From the NCBI RefSeq assembly GCF_012931845.1, contig NZ_CP051884.1:2232001-2296000 (forward strand): a DNA stretch of 64,000 bases. Direction: 5' to 3'. Source of the stretch: Cellulomonas taurus. Lineage in GTDB: Bacteria > Actinomycetota > Actinomycetes > Actinomycetales > Cellulomonadaceae. A program made the translations under genes and the position numbers. The notes under the pieces were generated by a model. The model did no database searches. It was not told the origin of the DNA and saw only the letters and a program-made list of their open reading frames with translations. Of this stretch, positions 33,092-42,210 are shown one piece after another. Within the stretch, counting starts at the first letter, position 1. Each line of letters opens with the position of its first letter.

Positions 33092-34087
33092 TCACCAGTG
33101 CAACGCGGGCGTGCTGACCGGCGCGTCCCACAGTGCCGTCAGCTCGTCGTCCAGCCGGAGCACAGTGACCGAGGCGCCCTGCATCTCCAGTGATGTCACA
33201 TAGTTGCCGACCAACGACCGGGTCACGGTGACCCCGCGCTCGGTCAGCAGCTTGTGGGCCTGACGATAGACGACGAACAGCTCGCTCAGCGGCGTGCCAC
33301 CCATGCCGTTGACGAACAGCAGCACGTTCTCCCCGCTGGTCAGCCCGAGGTCGTCGGCCACCGGGTCCAGCAGCATCCGGGTGATGTCGTCGGCGGGGGC
33401 CAGCGGGATCCGGTGCCGACCCGGCTCGCCGTGGATGCCGATCCCGATCTCGATCTCGTCCTCCGGCAGGTCGAAGGAGGGCTTGCCGGCGTGCGGCACG
33501 GTGCAGGCCGACAGCGCGACCCCCATCGACCGGACGTTCGCGATCACCTGCTCGGCCACCGCGGTCACCGCGTCCAGGTCGTCGCCCCGGGCCGCCGCGG
33601 CCCCGGCGATCTTCTCCACCGCCACGGTGCCCGCGACCCCGCGGCGCCCGGCGGTGTACAGCGAGTCCTCCACCGCGACGTCGTCGTTCACGATCACGGT
33701 ACGCACGGTGATGTCATCGGCCTCGGCCAGCTCGGCGGCGGTCTCGAAGTTCAGCACGTCGCCGGTGTAGTTCTTCACGATCGCGAGCACCCCGGCGCCG
33801 GAGTCGGCGGCGGCGATGGCCGGGGCGATCGCGTCCGGGGTCGGGGAGGTGAACATCGCCCCCGGCACCGCCGCGTCCAGCATCCCGTCACCGACGAATC
33901 CGGCGTGCAGCGGCTCGTGCCCGCTGCCACCCCCGGAGACCAGACCGACCTTGCCCGCCACCGCGCCACCGGCCCGGCTGACGAAGAGCGGGTCGGTGTG
34001 CATCGTCACCCGGTCGGCGTGGACGAGCGCGAAGCCCTCCACCGACTCGGCGACCACGTTCTGCGGATCGTTGATGAGCTTCTTCAC
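33092..34087 (-). CDS. dhaK: Dihydroxyacetone kinase substrate-binding subunit DhaK
   Basis: Binds dihydroxyacetone covalently through a His for phosphorylation by DhaL/DhaM. 331 residues. VSGGGSGHEPLHAGFVGDGM forms the substrate site, VKNYTGDVLNFETA lies mid-domain, and the covalent His is in IGIGIHGEPGRHRIPLAPAD. The start is the GTG at 34087, with AAGGA 7 nt upstream, giving the family N-terminus VKKLINDPQNVVAESVEGF. First gene of the operon; the promoter should lie in 34088-34170. Pathway: glycerol or dihydroxyacetone to DHAP. Confidence 0.95.
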   Translation of the reverse strand: MKKLINDPQNVVAESVEGFALVHADRVTMHTDPLFVSRAGGAVAGKVGLVSGGGSGHEPLHAGFVGDGMLDAAVPGAMFTSPTPDAIAPAIAAADSGAGVLAIVKNYTGDVLNFETAAELAEADDITVRTVIVNDDVAVEDSLYTAGRRGVAGTVAVEKIAGAAAARGDDLDAVTAVAEQVIANVRSMGVALSACTVPHAGKPSFDLPEDEIEIGIGIHGEPGRHRIPLAPADDITRMLLDPVADDLGLTSGENVLLFVNGMGGTPLSELFVVYRQAHKLLTERGVTVTRSLVGNYVTSLEMQGASVTVLRLDDELTALWDAPVSTPALHW

Positions 34088-34175
34088 GGCCGGGTCCTTT
34101 CCGCGGGGGTCAGACGGCATCGTCTGCCCCGCCTACGTTGGTGCCACCCGCGCGGGGCGTCAAGGAGGAAACGTG

Positions 34176-34207
34176 CGCGGGGGCTGCACGTCTGTGCAGC
34201 CCCCGCG
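34176..34207 (-). terminator. Terminator hairpin downstream of folC
   Basis: Perfect 14-nt arms (34176-34189, 34194-34207) with a 4-nt loop, 9 nt after the folC stop on the same strand. It insulates dhaK from ileS-folC. Confidence 0.8.
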
Positions 34208-34216
34208 ACGACCCGC

Positions 34217-35587
34217 TCAGACCCGGCCGTACAGCACCCGCGCCTCGGCGACCAGGAAGATCGATCCGGTCACCACCACACCGGCGCCGCGCTCCACCCC
34301 GCCCTCGGCCAGATCGCTGGCCAGGGTCACCGCGTCGTCCAGCCGCTCGCGGACATGCACCCGGTCCTCACCGAAGACGTCGACCGCGACCTCGGCCAGG
34401 TCGTCGACCTCCATCGACCGCTCGTTCGACGACGCGCGGGTGACCACGATCTCGGCCAGCGCCGGTTCCAAGGTCGCGAGGATCCCCTCCACGTCCTTGT
34501 CCGCCATCATGCCGACCACCCCGACCACCCGCTGGAAGGCGAATGCCTCGTCCAGGGCGGCAGCCAGCGACTCGGCACCGGCCGGGTTGTGCGCGCCGTC
34601 CACGATCACGGTCGGGCTGCTGCGCACGATCTCCAACCGGCCCGGCGAGTCCACCGTGGCGAAGGCCGCCTCGACCACACCGCCGTCCAGGGCACCACCA
34701 CCGGCCATCAGCGCCTCGGTCGCCGCCAGGGCCGCCAGGGCGTTGTGCGCCTGGTGCGCGCCGAACAGCGGCAGGAACACCTCGGTGTAGACACCGCCGG
34801 TGCCGCGCAGCGAGAGCAGCTGACCGCCCACCGCGACCTGCCGGTCCAGCACCTCGATGTCGATGCCCTCCCGGATCACCCGAGCGCCCTTGGCCGCCGC
34901 CTCGCCGAGGATGACCGACTCGGCCTCCTCCTGCTGGGTCGCCAGCACCAGGGTGGAGCCGTCCTTGACGATCCCGGCCTTCTCCCCGGCGATCTCGACC
35001 AGGGAGTGCCCGAGCCAGCGCTCGTGGTCGTAGGCCACCGGGGTGATCACCGCGACCTCGGCGTCGACCACATTGGTGGCGTCCCAGCGGCCACCCATCC
35101 CGACCTCGATCACGGCGACGTCGACCGGGGCGTCGGCGAAGGCCGCCAACGCCATCACGGTGAACACCTCGAAGAAGCTCAGGCCGGGCCGCCCCTGCTC
35201 CTGCTCGCGCAGATCGACCATGTGCACGTACGGGGCCACGTCCTGCCAGGTCGCCACGAAGTCCTCGTCGCTGATCGGCTCGCCGTCGATCGCGATCCGC
35301 TCGGTGACCCGGTGCAGGTGTGGGCTGGTGAACCGGCCGGTGCGCAGGCCGTGCTCGCGCACCAGTCGCTCGATCATCCGGGCGGTGGAGGTCTTGCCGT
35401 TCGTCCCGGTCACGTGCACCACCCGGTAGGCGCGCTGCGGGTCACCCAGCAGCTCGCACACCTGCGCCACCCGGTCCAGGGTCGGGTCGATGTCGTGCTC
35501 CGGTCGACGGGCCAGGATCCCGGCGTAGACCTCGTCGGCCTCCCGGCGCGCCTGGGCCGCGAGCGCATCGGCATTCGGCTTGCTCAT
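34217..35587 (-). CDS. folC: Folylpolyglutamate synthase / dihydrofolate synthase
   Basis: Adds glutamate to folates (and to dihydropteroate if bifunctional). 456 residues. ATP-binding [19 protein letters not shown] and [20 protein letters not shown] are followed by [14 protein letters not shown] and the C-terminal Mur-ligase-type domain ([19 protein letters not shown]). The start overlaps the ileS stop (ATGA), so translation is coupled to ileS. The gene ends at a strong terminator. Confidence 0.95.
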   Translation of the reverse strand: MSKPNADALAAQARREADEVYAGILARRPEHDIDPTLDRVAQVCELLGDPQRAYRVVHVTGTNGKTSTARMIERLVREHGLRTGRFTSPHLHRVTERIAIDGEPISDEDFVATWQDVAPYVHMVDLREQEQGRPGLSFFEVFTVMALAAFADAPVDVAVIEVGMGGRWDATNVVDAEVAVITPVAYDHERWLGHSLVEIAGEKAGIVKDGSTLVLATQQEEAESVILGEAAAKGARVIREGIDIEVLDRQVAVGGQLLSLRGTGGVYTEVFLPLFGAHQAHNALAALAATEALMAGGGALDGGVVEAAFATVDSPGRLEIVRSSPTVIVDGAHNPAGAESLAAALDEAFAFQRVVGVVGMMADKDVEGILATLEPALAEIVVTRASSNERSMEVDDLAEVAVDVFGEDRVHVRERLDDAVTLASDLAEGGVERGAGVVVTGSIFLVAEARVLYGRV

Positions 35588-38500
35588 GCGTCCACCTTCG
35601 TCACGGTCACGGTCAGGTCGCCAGCGGTCGCCACGGTCACCGAGGTGGCCAGGGTCTCCCGGGCGATGAAGTCCCGGTGTGCCTCGACCGCGGCGGCGTC
35701 GGACTCCGGCACGCCCAGGGCGAGCGCGATCCGGTCCGACACGTCCAGACCGGCCGCCTTGCGGGCGTCCTGCACCGCCCGCACCACGTCCCGGGCATAC
35801 CCCTCGGCGAGCAGCGCCTCGTCCAGGCGCAGGTCCAGCACCACGAACCCACCGCCGGGCAGCACCCCGGCCGCCAGGTCCTCGCCGCCCGCCACGTCGA
35901 TGGTGGTGGTCAGCTCGTACTCGGCGGGCAGCAGCGGCACCGGGCCGTCGTCGGTGGCGACCACGACCGCGCCGTCGCCGTCCAGGGACCAGGCGCCGGA
36001 CTTGGCCGCCTTGATCACGGTCTGCACACCGCGGCCGAGCCGGGGACCGGCGGCCCGGGCGTTCACCGCGAGGTTCTGCCGGATGTCCAGCCCGGCCTCC
36101 TCGATGGTGGTCAGCCGCACCGCCTTGACGTTCAGCTCCGCCGCGAGCAGGTCGGTGAACGGGGCCAGCGCGGCCGGGTCGGCGACCGCCACCCGCAGCT
36201 CGTGCAGCGGCTGCCGGACCCGCAGGCTGTGCGCCTTGCGCAGACCGAGCGCCGCCGACACCGCCTCGCGCACGGCGTCCACCGCCGCGACCAGGTCGTC
36301 CGCGGGGGCCAGCGCCAGGTCGTCGGCACCGCCGTCACCGAGCACCGGCCAGTCGGTCAGGTGCACCGAGCGGCCACCGGTCAGCCCGCGCCAGACTTCC
36401 TCGGACAGCAGCGGGGCCAGCGGCGCCATCACCCGGGTCAGGGTCTCCAGCGCGGTCCACAGCGTGTTGAACGCGGCGGGGTCCTCGGCCCAGAACCGGT
36501 CCCGCTGGGTGCGCACGTACCAGTTGGTCAGCAGGTCCAGGTGCTGGCGCACCGTCTCGCAGGCGCCCGGCACGTCGTAGGCGTCCAGCTGGGCGGTGAC
36601 CTGCTCCACCAGGGTGCGGGTCCGGGCCAGCAGGTAGCGGTCCATGGTGGACAGCTGGTCCTCGGCGGTGACCCGACGCGCCTGCACCGGGGTCTTCGCG
36701 GCATTGGCGTAGAGCGCGAAGAAGTACCAGGTGCTCCACAGCGGGAGCAGCACCTGGCGCACCTCGGAGCGGATGCCCTCCTCGGTGACCACCAGGTTGC
36801 CGCCGCGCAGGATCGGCGAGGCCATCAGGAACCAGCGCATCGCATCCGACCCGTCCCGGTCGAAGACCTCGGAGACATCCGGGTAGTTGCGCAGGGACTT
36901 GCTCATCTTGCGGCCGTCGGAGCCGAGCACGATGCCGTGCGAGACGCTGGTGGTGAAGGCCGGCTTGTCGAACAGCGCGGTGGCGAGCACGTGCAGCAGG
37001 TAGAACCAGCCACGGGTCTGCCCGATGTACTCCACGATGAAGTCACCCGGGTAGTGGTGCTCGAACCAGTCGGTGTTCTCGAACGGGTAGTGCACCTGGG
37101 CGTAGGGCATCGACCCGGAGTCGAACCACACGTCGAAGATGTCCTCGATCCGGCGCATGGTCGACTGGCCGGTCGGGTCGTCCGGGTTCGGCCGGGTCAG
37201 CTCGTCGATGAACGGGCGGTGCAGATCCGGCTCGCCGTCGTCGTTCAGGGGCAGTCGACCGAAGTCGGCCTCCAGCTCGGCGAAGGAGCCGTAGACGTCC
37301 ACCCGCGGGTAGGCGGGGTCGTCGCTCACCCAGACCGGGATCGGGGTGCCCCAGAACCGGTTGCGGGAGATCGACCAGTCACGGGCGTTGGCCAGCCAGT
37401 TGCCGAACTGACCGTCCTTGATGTGGTCCGGCACCCAGGTGATCTGCTCGTTCAGCTCCACCATCCGGTCGCGGAACTGGGTCACCCGCACGAACCAGGA
37501 GGACACCGCCTTGTAGATCAGCGGGTTCCGGCACCGCCAGCAGTGCGGGTAGGAGTGCACGTAGGACGCCTGGCGCAGCACCCGGCCGTCGGCCTTGAGG
37601 CGCTGACTGATCGGCCGGTTCGCCTCGAAGACCTGCTCCCCGGCGAAGTCGGTCACGAACGGCAGGAACCGTCCGCCGTCGTCCACGCTCAACACGGTGG
37701 GGATGTCGGCCGCGGCGCACGCCTCGGAGTCGACCTCACCGTAGGCCGGGGCCATGTGCACCACACCGGTGCCGTCCTCGGTGGTCACGAAGTCGCCGAG
37801 CAACACCTGCCAGGCGTTCCCGAGGTCGTCACGATCGGCCAGGTAGTCGAACAGCCGCTGGTAGCGCAGCCCCGCCAGCTCACGACCGGGCAGCTCGCGG
37901 GTGACCGCGGCGCGGGCGGCCTCGGCGTCGTCGTAGCCCAGGTCCTTGGCGTAGTTGCCGAGCAGGTCGGTCGCCAGCAGGAAGGAGCCGTCACCGGCGC
38001 TGGTCCCGTTCGGCCCCGCGGGCACCACCACGTAGGTCACGTCCGGCCCCACCGCGAGCGCCTGGTTGGTCGGCAGCGTCCACGGCGTGGTGGTCCAGGC
38101 CAGCGCCGCCACCCCGACCAGGCCCTTCGCCTCCGCCGCCTCGCCGACGAACGGGAAGGAGACGGTCAGCGTCTGGTCCTGGCGGTCCTGATAGACGTCG
38201 TCGTCCATCTTCAGCTCGTGGTTGGACAGCGGGGTCTGGTCGTGCCAGCAGTACGGCAGCACCCGGTAGCCCTGGTAGGCGAGGCCCTTGTCATACAGCT
38301 GCTTGAACGCCCAGATCACCGACTCCATGTAGGTCGGGTCGAGCGTCTTGTAGTCGTGGTCGAAGTCCACCCAGCGGGCCTGCCGGGTGACGTACTCCTG
38401 CCACTCCGCGGTGTACCGCAGCACGGAGGACCGGCAGGCGTCGTTGAACGCCTTGATGCCCATCTCCTCGATCTGCGACTTGTCCGTGATGCCGAGGATC

Positions 38501-38829
38501 CGCTCGGCCTCCAGCTCGGCGGGCAGACCGTGGGTGTCCCAGCCGAAGCGCCGCTCCACCCGGCGACCGCGCTGGGTCTGGTACCGGCCGACGATGTCCT
38601 TGGCGTACCCGGTCAGCAGGTGACCGTAGTGCGGCAGGCCGTTGGCGAACGGGGGGCCGTCGTAGAAGACGAACTCGTTCGCTCCGTTCTCCCCCGCCGG
38701 ACGGTGATCGATCGACGCCTGGAAGGTGCCGTCCTGCTGCCAGTAGTCCAGGACGCGCTGCTCCAGGGCGGGCAGGTCCGGGGACGCGGGCAGCGCGCTG
38801 GAATCGTCGCGGTGCATCGGGTAGGCCAT
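35584..38829 (-). CDS. ileS: Isoleucyl-tRNA synthetase (long, type II-like)
   Basis: Charges tRNA-Ile in the cytoplasm. 1081 residues. The HIGH-type motif is in [20 protein letters not shown] and KMSKS in [16 protein letters not shown]. The CP1 editing domain lies between, and the anticodon-binding region is near [11 protein letters not shown]. The length fits the eukaryote-like type II IleRS found in actinobacteria. ATG 38829 has AGGAGA 8 nt upstream. Expression is probably governed by the T-box leader just upstream. Coupled to folC. Confidence 0.97.
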   Translation of the reverse strand: MAYPMHRDDSSALPASPDLPALEQRVLDYWQQDGTFQASIDHRPAGENGANEFVFYDGPPFANGLPHYGHLLTGYAKDIVGRYQTQRGRRVERRFGWDTHGLPAELEAERILGITDKSQIEEMGIKAFNDACRSSVLRYTAEWQEYVTRQARWVDFDHDYKTLDPTYMESVIWAFKQLYDKGLAYQGYRVLPYCWHDQTPLSNHELKMDDDVYQDRQDQTLTVSFPFVGEAAEAKGLVGVAALAWTTTPWTLPTNQALAVGPDVTYVVVPAGPNGTSAGDGSFLLATDLLGNYAKDLGYDDAEAARAAVTRELPGRELAGLRYQRLFDYLADRDDLGNAWQVLLGDFVTTEDGTGVVHMAPAYGEVDSEACAAADIPTVLSVDDGGRFLPFVTDFAGEQVFEANRPISQRLKADGRVLRQASYVHSYPHCWRCRNPLIYKAVSSWFVRVTQFRDRMVELNEQITWVPDHIKDGQFGNWLANARDWSISRNRFWGTPIPVWVSDDPAYPRVDVYGSFAELEADFGRLPLNDDGEPDLHRPFIDELTRPNPDDPTGQSTMRRIEDIFDVWFDSGSMPYAQVHYPFENTDWFEHHYPGDFIVEYIGQTRGWFYLLHVLATALFDKPAFTTSVSHGIVLGSDGRKMSKSLRNYPDVSEVFDRDGSDAMRWFLMASPILRGGNLVVTEEGIRSEVRQVLLPLWSTWYFFALYANAAKTPVQARRVTAEDQLSTMDRYLLARTRTLVEQVTAQLDAYDVPGACETVRQHLDLLTNWYVRTQRDRFWAEDPAAFNTLWTALETLTRVMAPLAPLLSEEVWRGLTGGRSVHLTDWPVLGDGGADDLALAPADDLVAAVDAVREAVSAALGLRKAHSLRVRQPLHELRVAVADPAALAPFTDLLAAELNVKAVRLTTIEEAGLDIRQNLAVNARAAGPRLGRGVQTVIKAAKSGAWSLDGDGAVVVATDDGPVPLLPAEYELTTTIDVAGGEDLAAGVLPGGGFVVLDLRLDEALLAEGYARDVVRAVQDARKAAGLDVSDRIALALGVPESDAAAVEAHRDFIARETLATSVTVATAGDLTVTVTKVDA

Positions 38830-38837
38830 GACGGCGC

Positions 38838-39060
38838 TCTCCTGTGGTCGGCAGTTCGGCGGGGCCACGGGGACGACACCTCGGGCGACGTGCTGCCCTC
38901 GATACCGCGGTACCACCCCGCTTGCCGACGCGTCCGGGAACGCAACGACCACTCGGACGGCTGTGACGGGCCTACCCGTCCGGTTCTACTGAGGTGCGGA
39001 CACCCGTTCTTCCGGCGGCTCCCCGGTGATGGCCGGATCGATGCCTGTGCCGCCGATACT
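38838..39060 (-). promoter_or_regulatory. ileS T-box leader (actinobacterial ultrashort stem I type)
   Basis: tRNA-sensing leader of the ileS mRNA. Stem I is closed by GGCGGC (39054-39049) pairing with GCCGCC (39019-39014), with an AUC isoleucine specifier at 39030-39028. Downstream come CCGGAAGAACGG, a GACGGG-UAGG-CCCGUC hairpin, and the T-box core GGGGTGGTACCGCG (38919-38906) whose UGGU pairs with the tRNA ACCA end. The AGGAGA ribosome-binding site is at 38843-38838. No terminator with a U run is seen, so control is probably translational. Confidence 0.88.
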
Positions 39061-39082
39061 AACCCCTCGCCGCATCCGTCCA

Positions 39083-39213
39083 CGCGCCGGACCGACCGTC
39101 CCGAGCCGCGTCCGTGCCCGCGCCAGGCCGACCGTGCCGAGCCGCGTCCGTGCACGCGCCAGGCCGACCGTGCCGAGCCGCGTCCGTGCACGCGCCAGGC
39201 CGACCGTGCCGAG
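39083..39213. repeat. 36-bp tandem repeat, about 3.6 copies
   Basis: Copies begin at 39083, 39119, 39155 and 39191 (the last has 23 bases). The unit starts CGCGCCAGGCCGACCGTGCC and the middle copies are nearly identical. The unit length is a multiple of three and frames stay open, but no start, ribosome-binding site or domain supports a gene. Confidence 0.85.
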
Positions 39214-39266
39214 ATGACAGAAACCGACGGCTAGGGGTGGGTTGCAGCGTCGGTTTCTGTCATCTC
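39211..39266. repeat. Perfect 19-bp inverted repeat (REP-like palindrome)
   Basis: Arm 39211-39229 (GAGATGACAGAAACCGACG) is exactly complementary to 39248-39266, with an 18-nt spacer. It is visibly less GC-rich than its flanks and sits between two blocks of 36-bp repeats. It may be a dispersed palindrome or terminate the phosphoribosyltransferase transcript, whose stop lies 139 bp away. Confidence 0.8.
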
Positions 39267-39283
39267 GATGCGGGCCGCGCGGG

Positions 39284-39372
39284 TTCGCGGGCCGCGGGGG
39301 TTCGCGGGCAGGCGCGGGTGCAGGGGCAGGCGCGGGTTCGCGGGCAGGCGCGGGTGCAGGGGCGCGGGGTGA
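39284..39372. repeat. Second 36-bp G-rich repeat block
   Basis: One full copy (39301-39336), most of a second (39337-39362 and beyond) and a degenerate leading part. The unit begins TTCGCGGGCAGGCGCGGGTG. It has the same unit length as the block on the other side of the palindrome but a different sequence. The stretch to the next gene (39405) holds nothing else recognised. Confidence 0.7.
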
Positions 39373-39404
39373 GTGCAGCCGGGGTGTGCAGTGCGGGCGT
39401 GAGG

Positions 39405-39911
39405 TCAGGCGGTGACCGGGGGCAGTGCCGACCACGGGAAGGTGATCCACTTCGCGGTCCGCCGCCACACGAAGTCCGGCGACACGATCGAGTGCGGCTT
39501 GCTGTAGAGCACCACGGTGCGGGCCTCCTCGCAGTGCTTCGCGACGATCTTCTGCACCAGGGCCAGGGTCTCCCCGGTGTCAGCGACGTCGTCGACCACC
39601 AGCACCCGGCGGCCGACCAACGCGTCGGTGTCCAGGAACGGCGGCAGCACCTGCGGCTCGGTCAGTCGCGCGTCGACCCCGGTGTAGAACTCCACGTTGA
39701 GCGCGTCGCACGCCTTCAGGCCCAGCGCGTAGGACAGCGCCCCGGCCGGCAGCAGGCCGCCACGGGCCACCGCGATCACCACATCCGGCTCGAACCCGGA
39801 CGCGACCACCTCACGGGCGAGCTGGCGGGCCGCCTCACCGAAGTCGTCCCAGGTCAGGATCTCGCGATCCTCGGGGAGTTCCTGTCCGGCTGCGGCCTCG
39901 GCGAACGTCAT
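39405..39911 (-). CDS. Type I phosphoribosyltransferase (xanthine/hypoxanthine-type)
   Basis: Purine salvage-type phosphoribosyltransferase joining a base to PRPP. 168 residues. The PRPP-binding motif RRVLVVDDVADTGETLALV is near residue 100. The N-terminal half has ILTWDDFGEAARQLAREV and IAVARGGLLPAGALSYALG, and the C-terminal half VLYSKPHSIVSPDFVWRRT. Resembles Gpt-like proteins, but base specificity cannot be read. Monocistronic, divergent from the HAD gene across 174 bp. Confidence 0.85.
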   Translation of the reverse strand: MTFAEAAAGQELPEDREILTWDDFGEAARQLAREVVASGFEPDVVIAVARGGLLPAGALSYALGLKACDALNVEFYTGVDARLTEPQVLPPFLDTDALVGRRVLVVDDVADTGETLALVQKIVAKHCEEARTVVLYSKPHSIVSPDFVWRRTAKWITFPWSALPPVTA

Positions 39912-40085
39912 GGCGGCATGCTAGACGGCCGGGACTGTGCGCAGGGACGGGGCGGGCTGTCGGGGACCTGAAGGCGCGCGTGCGTGGTCTCGACAGGGCG
40001 GTCGGCAGGCACACCGGACGGGCGGGCGCGATGTCCCGAGGGGCTGGCTCGGCGGCCCGACCAGGCGGCCTGACAGGATGCCGCC

Positions 40086-40733
40086 ATGCCCCTCGTCCTC
40101 CTCGACCTCGACGGCACGCTGACCGACTCCGCCTCCGGCATCCTCGGCTCGATCCGGGCCACCTACGCGGCGCTGGGCATCCCGACCCCGACCGAGGACG
40201 TGCTGCGCGGCTTCGTCGGTCCCCCGCTGACCGAGAACCTGCTCGGCCACGGCGTCCCCGCCGAGCGACTGGACGAGGCGGTCGCCGCCTACCGGGCCTC
40301 CTACGCGACCGGGATGTACGACAACGCCGTCTACCCGGGCATCCCGTCGGCGCTGGCCGCGCTGCGCGACGCCGGGGCGCGGCTGGTGGTCGCCACCTCG
40401 AAGCCGGAACCGTTCGCGGTGCGGATCTGCGCGCACCTGGACCTGACCCGCCGGGTGGACGCGATCGCCGGGGCGTCGATGGACGGGCGGCGCGGCACGA
40501 AGGCCGAGGTGGTCGCCCGGGCGCTGTCGATGGCCGGGACGGCGGCACGCGGGCCACGGATCATGGTCGGCGACCGGTCGCACGACGTGCACGGGGCGGG
40601 CGAGCACGGGATCGCGACGGTGGGCGCCGGGTGGGGGTACGGGGCACCCGGGGAGCTGCTCGCAGCCGGTGCGGTCGCCGTGGTCGAAGAGCCGGGTGGG
40701 CTGGCGCGGGCGGTGCTGGACCAGGTGGCGTGA
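40086..40733 (+). CDS. HAD-superfamily hydrolase (Gph-like)
   Basis: Phosphatase of the haloacid dehalogenase superfamily, subfamily IA. 215 residues. Motif I LLDLDGTLTDSASGI holds the nucleophilic Asp. The alpha-helical cap follows. Motif II is ATSKPEPFAV, and the Lys and Asp motifs are in GTKAEVVARAL and IMVGDRSHDVHGAGEHGI. Resembles phosphoglycolate phosphatase or 5'-nucleotidase-type enzymes; substrate uncertain. Soluble. Confidence 0.85.
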   Translation: MPLVLLDLDGTLTDSASGILGSIRATYAALGIPTPTEDVLRGFVGPPLTENLLGHGVPAERLDEAVAAYRASYATGMYDNAVYPGIPSALAALRDAGARLVVATSKPEPFAVRICAHLDLTRRVDAIAGASMDGRRGTKAEVVARALSMAGTAARGPRIMVGDRSHDVHGAGEHGIATVGAGWGYGAPGELLAAGAVAVVEEPGGLARAVLDQVA

Positions 40734-40835
40734 GGGTGGCCGCCCGGTGGCACCGAGCGCGAAGGGCGCTCGGCGGGCCGGGCACGCGGCGCGCACCGGG
40801 CGCGGGTCGGGGCCGGTCGGACTAGCGTCGGCGGC

Positions 40836-40889
40836 ATGACCGAGGTCGTGTGCGATCTGGCGGTGTCCCTGGGCGTCGGGCCCGCGTGA
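40836..40889 (+). pseudogene. 17-codon micro-ORF resembling the start of a RibD-type reductase
   Basis: ATG at 40836 encodes MTEVVCDLAVSLGVGPA and stops at a TGA that shares one base with the next ATG (TGATG). The peptide resembles the N-terminus typical of dihydrofolate-reductase-family proteins (VVCDxxVSLDGFxxGP) with the DGF part missing. This suggests a remnant of a second, similar gene. It could instead be an upstream ORF coupling translation. Confidence 0.4.
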
Positions 40890-41419
40890 TGGCCCGCCTC
40901 ATCGCGGCCGCCTCGGCATCGGTGGACGGTTTCATCGCCGGGCCCGGCGGCGACATGTCCTGGCTCACCCCGTACCTCACCGCCGAACCGAACCCGCTGA
41001 TCGACGACCTGGTGACGCGGACCGGGGCGGTGCTGTCCGGCGCCCGCAGCCACTTCGGCGACGACCCGCACCGCGGCGACCCCGAGCACGAGGGGCTGTA
41101 CGCGGGCACCTGGCAGGGGCCGGAGGTCGTGCTGACCCACCGCCGTCCGTCCGGCACGGTGCGGGGCGATGTCACCTACCTGGACGATCTGGACGCGGCG
41201 GTCGATCTGGCGCGCCGGTCGGCGGGGGCCGGTGACGTGAGCGTGGTCGGCGGCCAGCTGACCGGCACCCTGCTGCGCGCCGGGCTGCTGGACGAGCTCG
41301 TCGTGCAGTGGGTGCCGGTGGTGCTGGGCGGTGGCACGCGGCTGGTGGCCGCCGGGTCGACGGTGCGACTGGAACTGCTCGCCACGCACGCGACCACCGC
41401 CCGCTACCGACCTGCCTAG
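40889..41419 (+). CDS. RibD C-terminal / dihydrofolate reductase family protein
   Basis: Putative NAD(P)H-dependent reductase of the RibD-C fold. 176 residues. N-terminal ASASVDGFIAGPGGDMSWL, cofactor region VLSGARSHFGDD, VVLTHRRPSG and C-terminal GDVSVVGGQLTGTLLRAGLL with VQWVPVVLGGGTRL. Such proteins are mostly uncharacterised; a role in riboflavin or folate synthesis is unlikely without partner genes. Its TAG stop overlaps the convergent SDR stop at a shared CTAG. Confidence 0.85.
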   Translation: MARLIAAASASVDGFIAGPGGDMSWLTPYLTAEPNPLIDDLVTRTGAVLSGARSHFGDDPHRGDPEHEGLYAGTWQGPEVVLTHRRPSGTVRGDVTYLDDLDAAVDLARRSAGAGDVSVVGGQLTGTLLRAGLLDELVVQWVPVVLGGGTRLVAAGSTVRLELLATHATTARYRPA

Positions 41420-42168
41420 CCCTTCGCGGTCTGGGTGTTCGACACCTGGGCGCGGGGCCGGACGATCAGGGTGTCGATGTTCACGTGGTGCGGGCGGGTG
41501 AGGGCGAAGGCGATCACGTCGGCGATGTCGTCGGCGACCAGCGGCTGGTACCCGGCGTAGACCTGGGCGGCACGGTCGGCGTCGCCCCCGAATCGGTTGA
41601 GCGAGAACTCCTCGGTGGCCACCGCGCCCGGGGCGATGTCGATCACCCGGACCGGCTGGCCGATCAGCTCCAGCCGCAGTGTGGTGGTGAGCATCCGCTC
41701 GGCGTGCTTCACCCCGGTGTAGCCGCCGCCGCCCTCGTAGGGTCCCTGCGCGGCGGTCGAGGTGACCACCAGCACGTCGCCGCGTCCGCTGGCGATCAGC
41801 TGCGGCAGCAGCGCCTGGGTGACCCGCAGGGTGCCGAGCACGTTGATGTCGTACATCTTCTGCCAGTCGTCGACGTTGGCCTCGGCGACCGGTTCCAGGC
41901 CGAAGGCGCCCCCGGCGTTGTTCACCAGGCTGGTCACCCCGCCGGTGGCGTCCAGGTGAGCGGCCAGCCGGTCGACGTCGGCCTGCACGGTGAGGTCGGC
42001 GGCGAATGCCTCCGCGCCGGTCTCCGCCGCCAGGTCGGCCAGGCGGTCGGCCCGGCGGGCCACGGCCACCACGTCCCAGCCCTCGGCACGCAGACGACGG
42101 ACGGTGGCGGCGCCGATGCCGGAGGACGCGCCGGTGACGACGGCGCGCGGGGTGGTGCTGCTGCTCAT
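41416..42168 (-). CDS. Short-chain dehydrogenase/reductase
   Basis: Classical SDR oxidoreductase, probably NADP(H)-dependent. 250 residues. Cofactor motif VVTGASSGIGAATVRRLRAE, NNAGG motif SLVNNAGGAFGLEP, catalytic Ser in VVTSTAAQGPYEG and YxxxK in GGYTGVKHAERML. Similar to serine 3-dehydrogenase-like enzymes such as YdfG. Substrate unknown. Downstream of the aminotransferase on the same strand (42 bp), but its link with pyrimidine degradation is unproven. Confidence 0.88.
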   Translation of the reverse strand: MSSSTTPRAVVTGASSGIGAATVRRLRAEGWDVVAVARRADRLADLAAETGAEAFAADLTVQADVDRLAAHLDATGGVTSLVNNAGGAFGLEPVAEANVDDWQKMYDINVLGTLRVTQALLPQLIASGRGDVLVVTSTAAQGPYEGGGGYTGVKHAERMLTTTLRLELIGQPVRVIDIAPGAVATEEFSLNRFGGDADRAAQVYAGYQPLVADDIADVIAFALTRPHHVNIDTLIVRPRAQVSNTQTAKG

Positions 42169-42210
42169 GGTGATGCCCTTCTGGCTGGGGAGGTGAACGA
42201 CCCTACGTCG

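Noticed and set aside
39026..39217. Small forward frame encoding 12-residue Arg/Pro/Thr repeats
   Set aside because: It is the translated 36-bp tandem repeat overlapping the T-box, with no ribosome-binding site; treated as repeat DNA.
35677..39234. Forward 1185-codon open frame antisense to ileS
   Set aside because: Composition is that of a shadow frame, and ileS on the other strand has all synthetase motifs.
39083..39372. CRISPR array
   Set aside because: The 36-bp units are contiguous without unique spacers and no cas genes are present.
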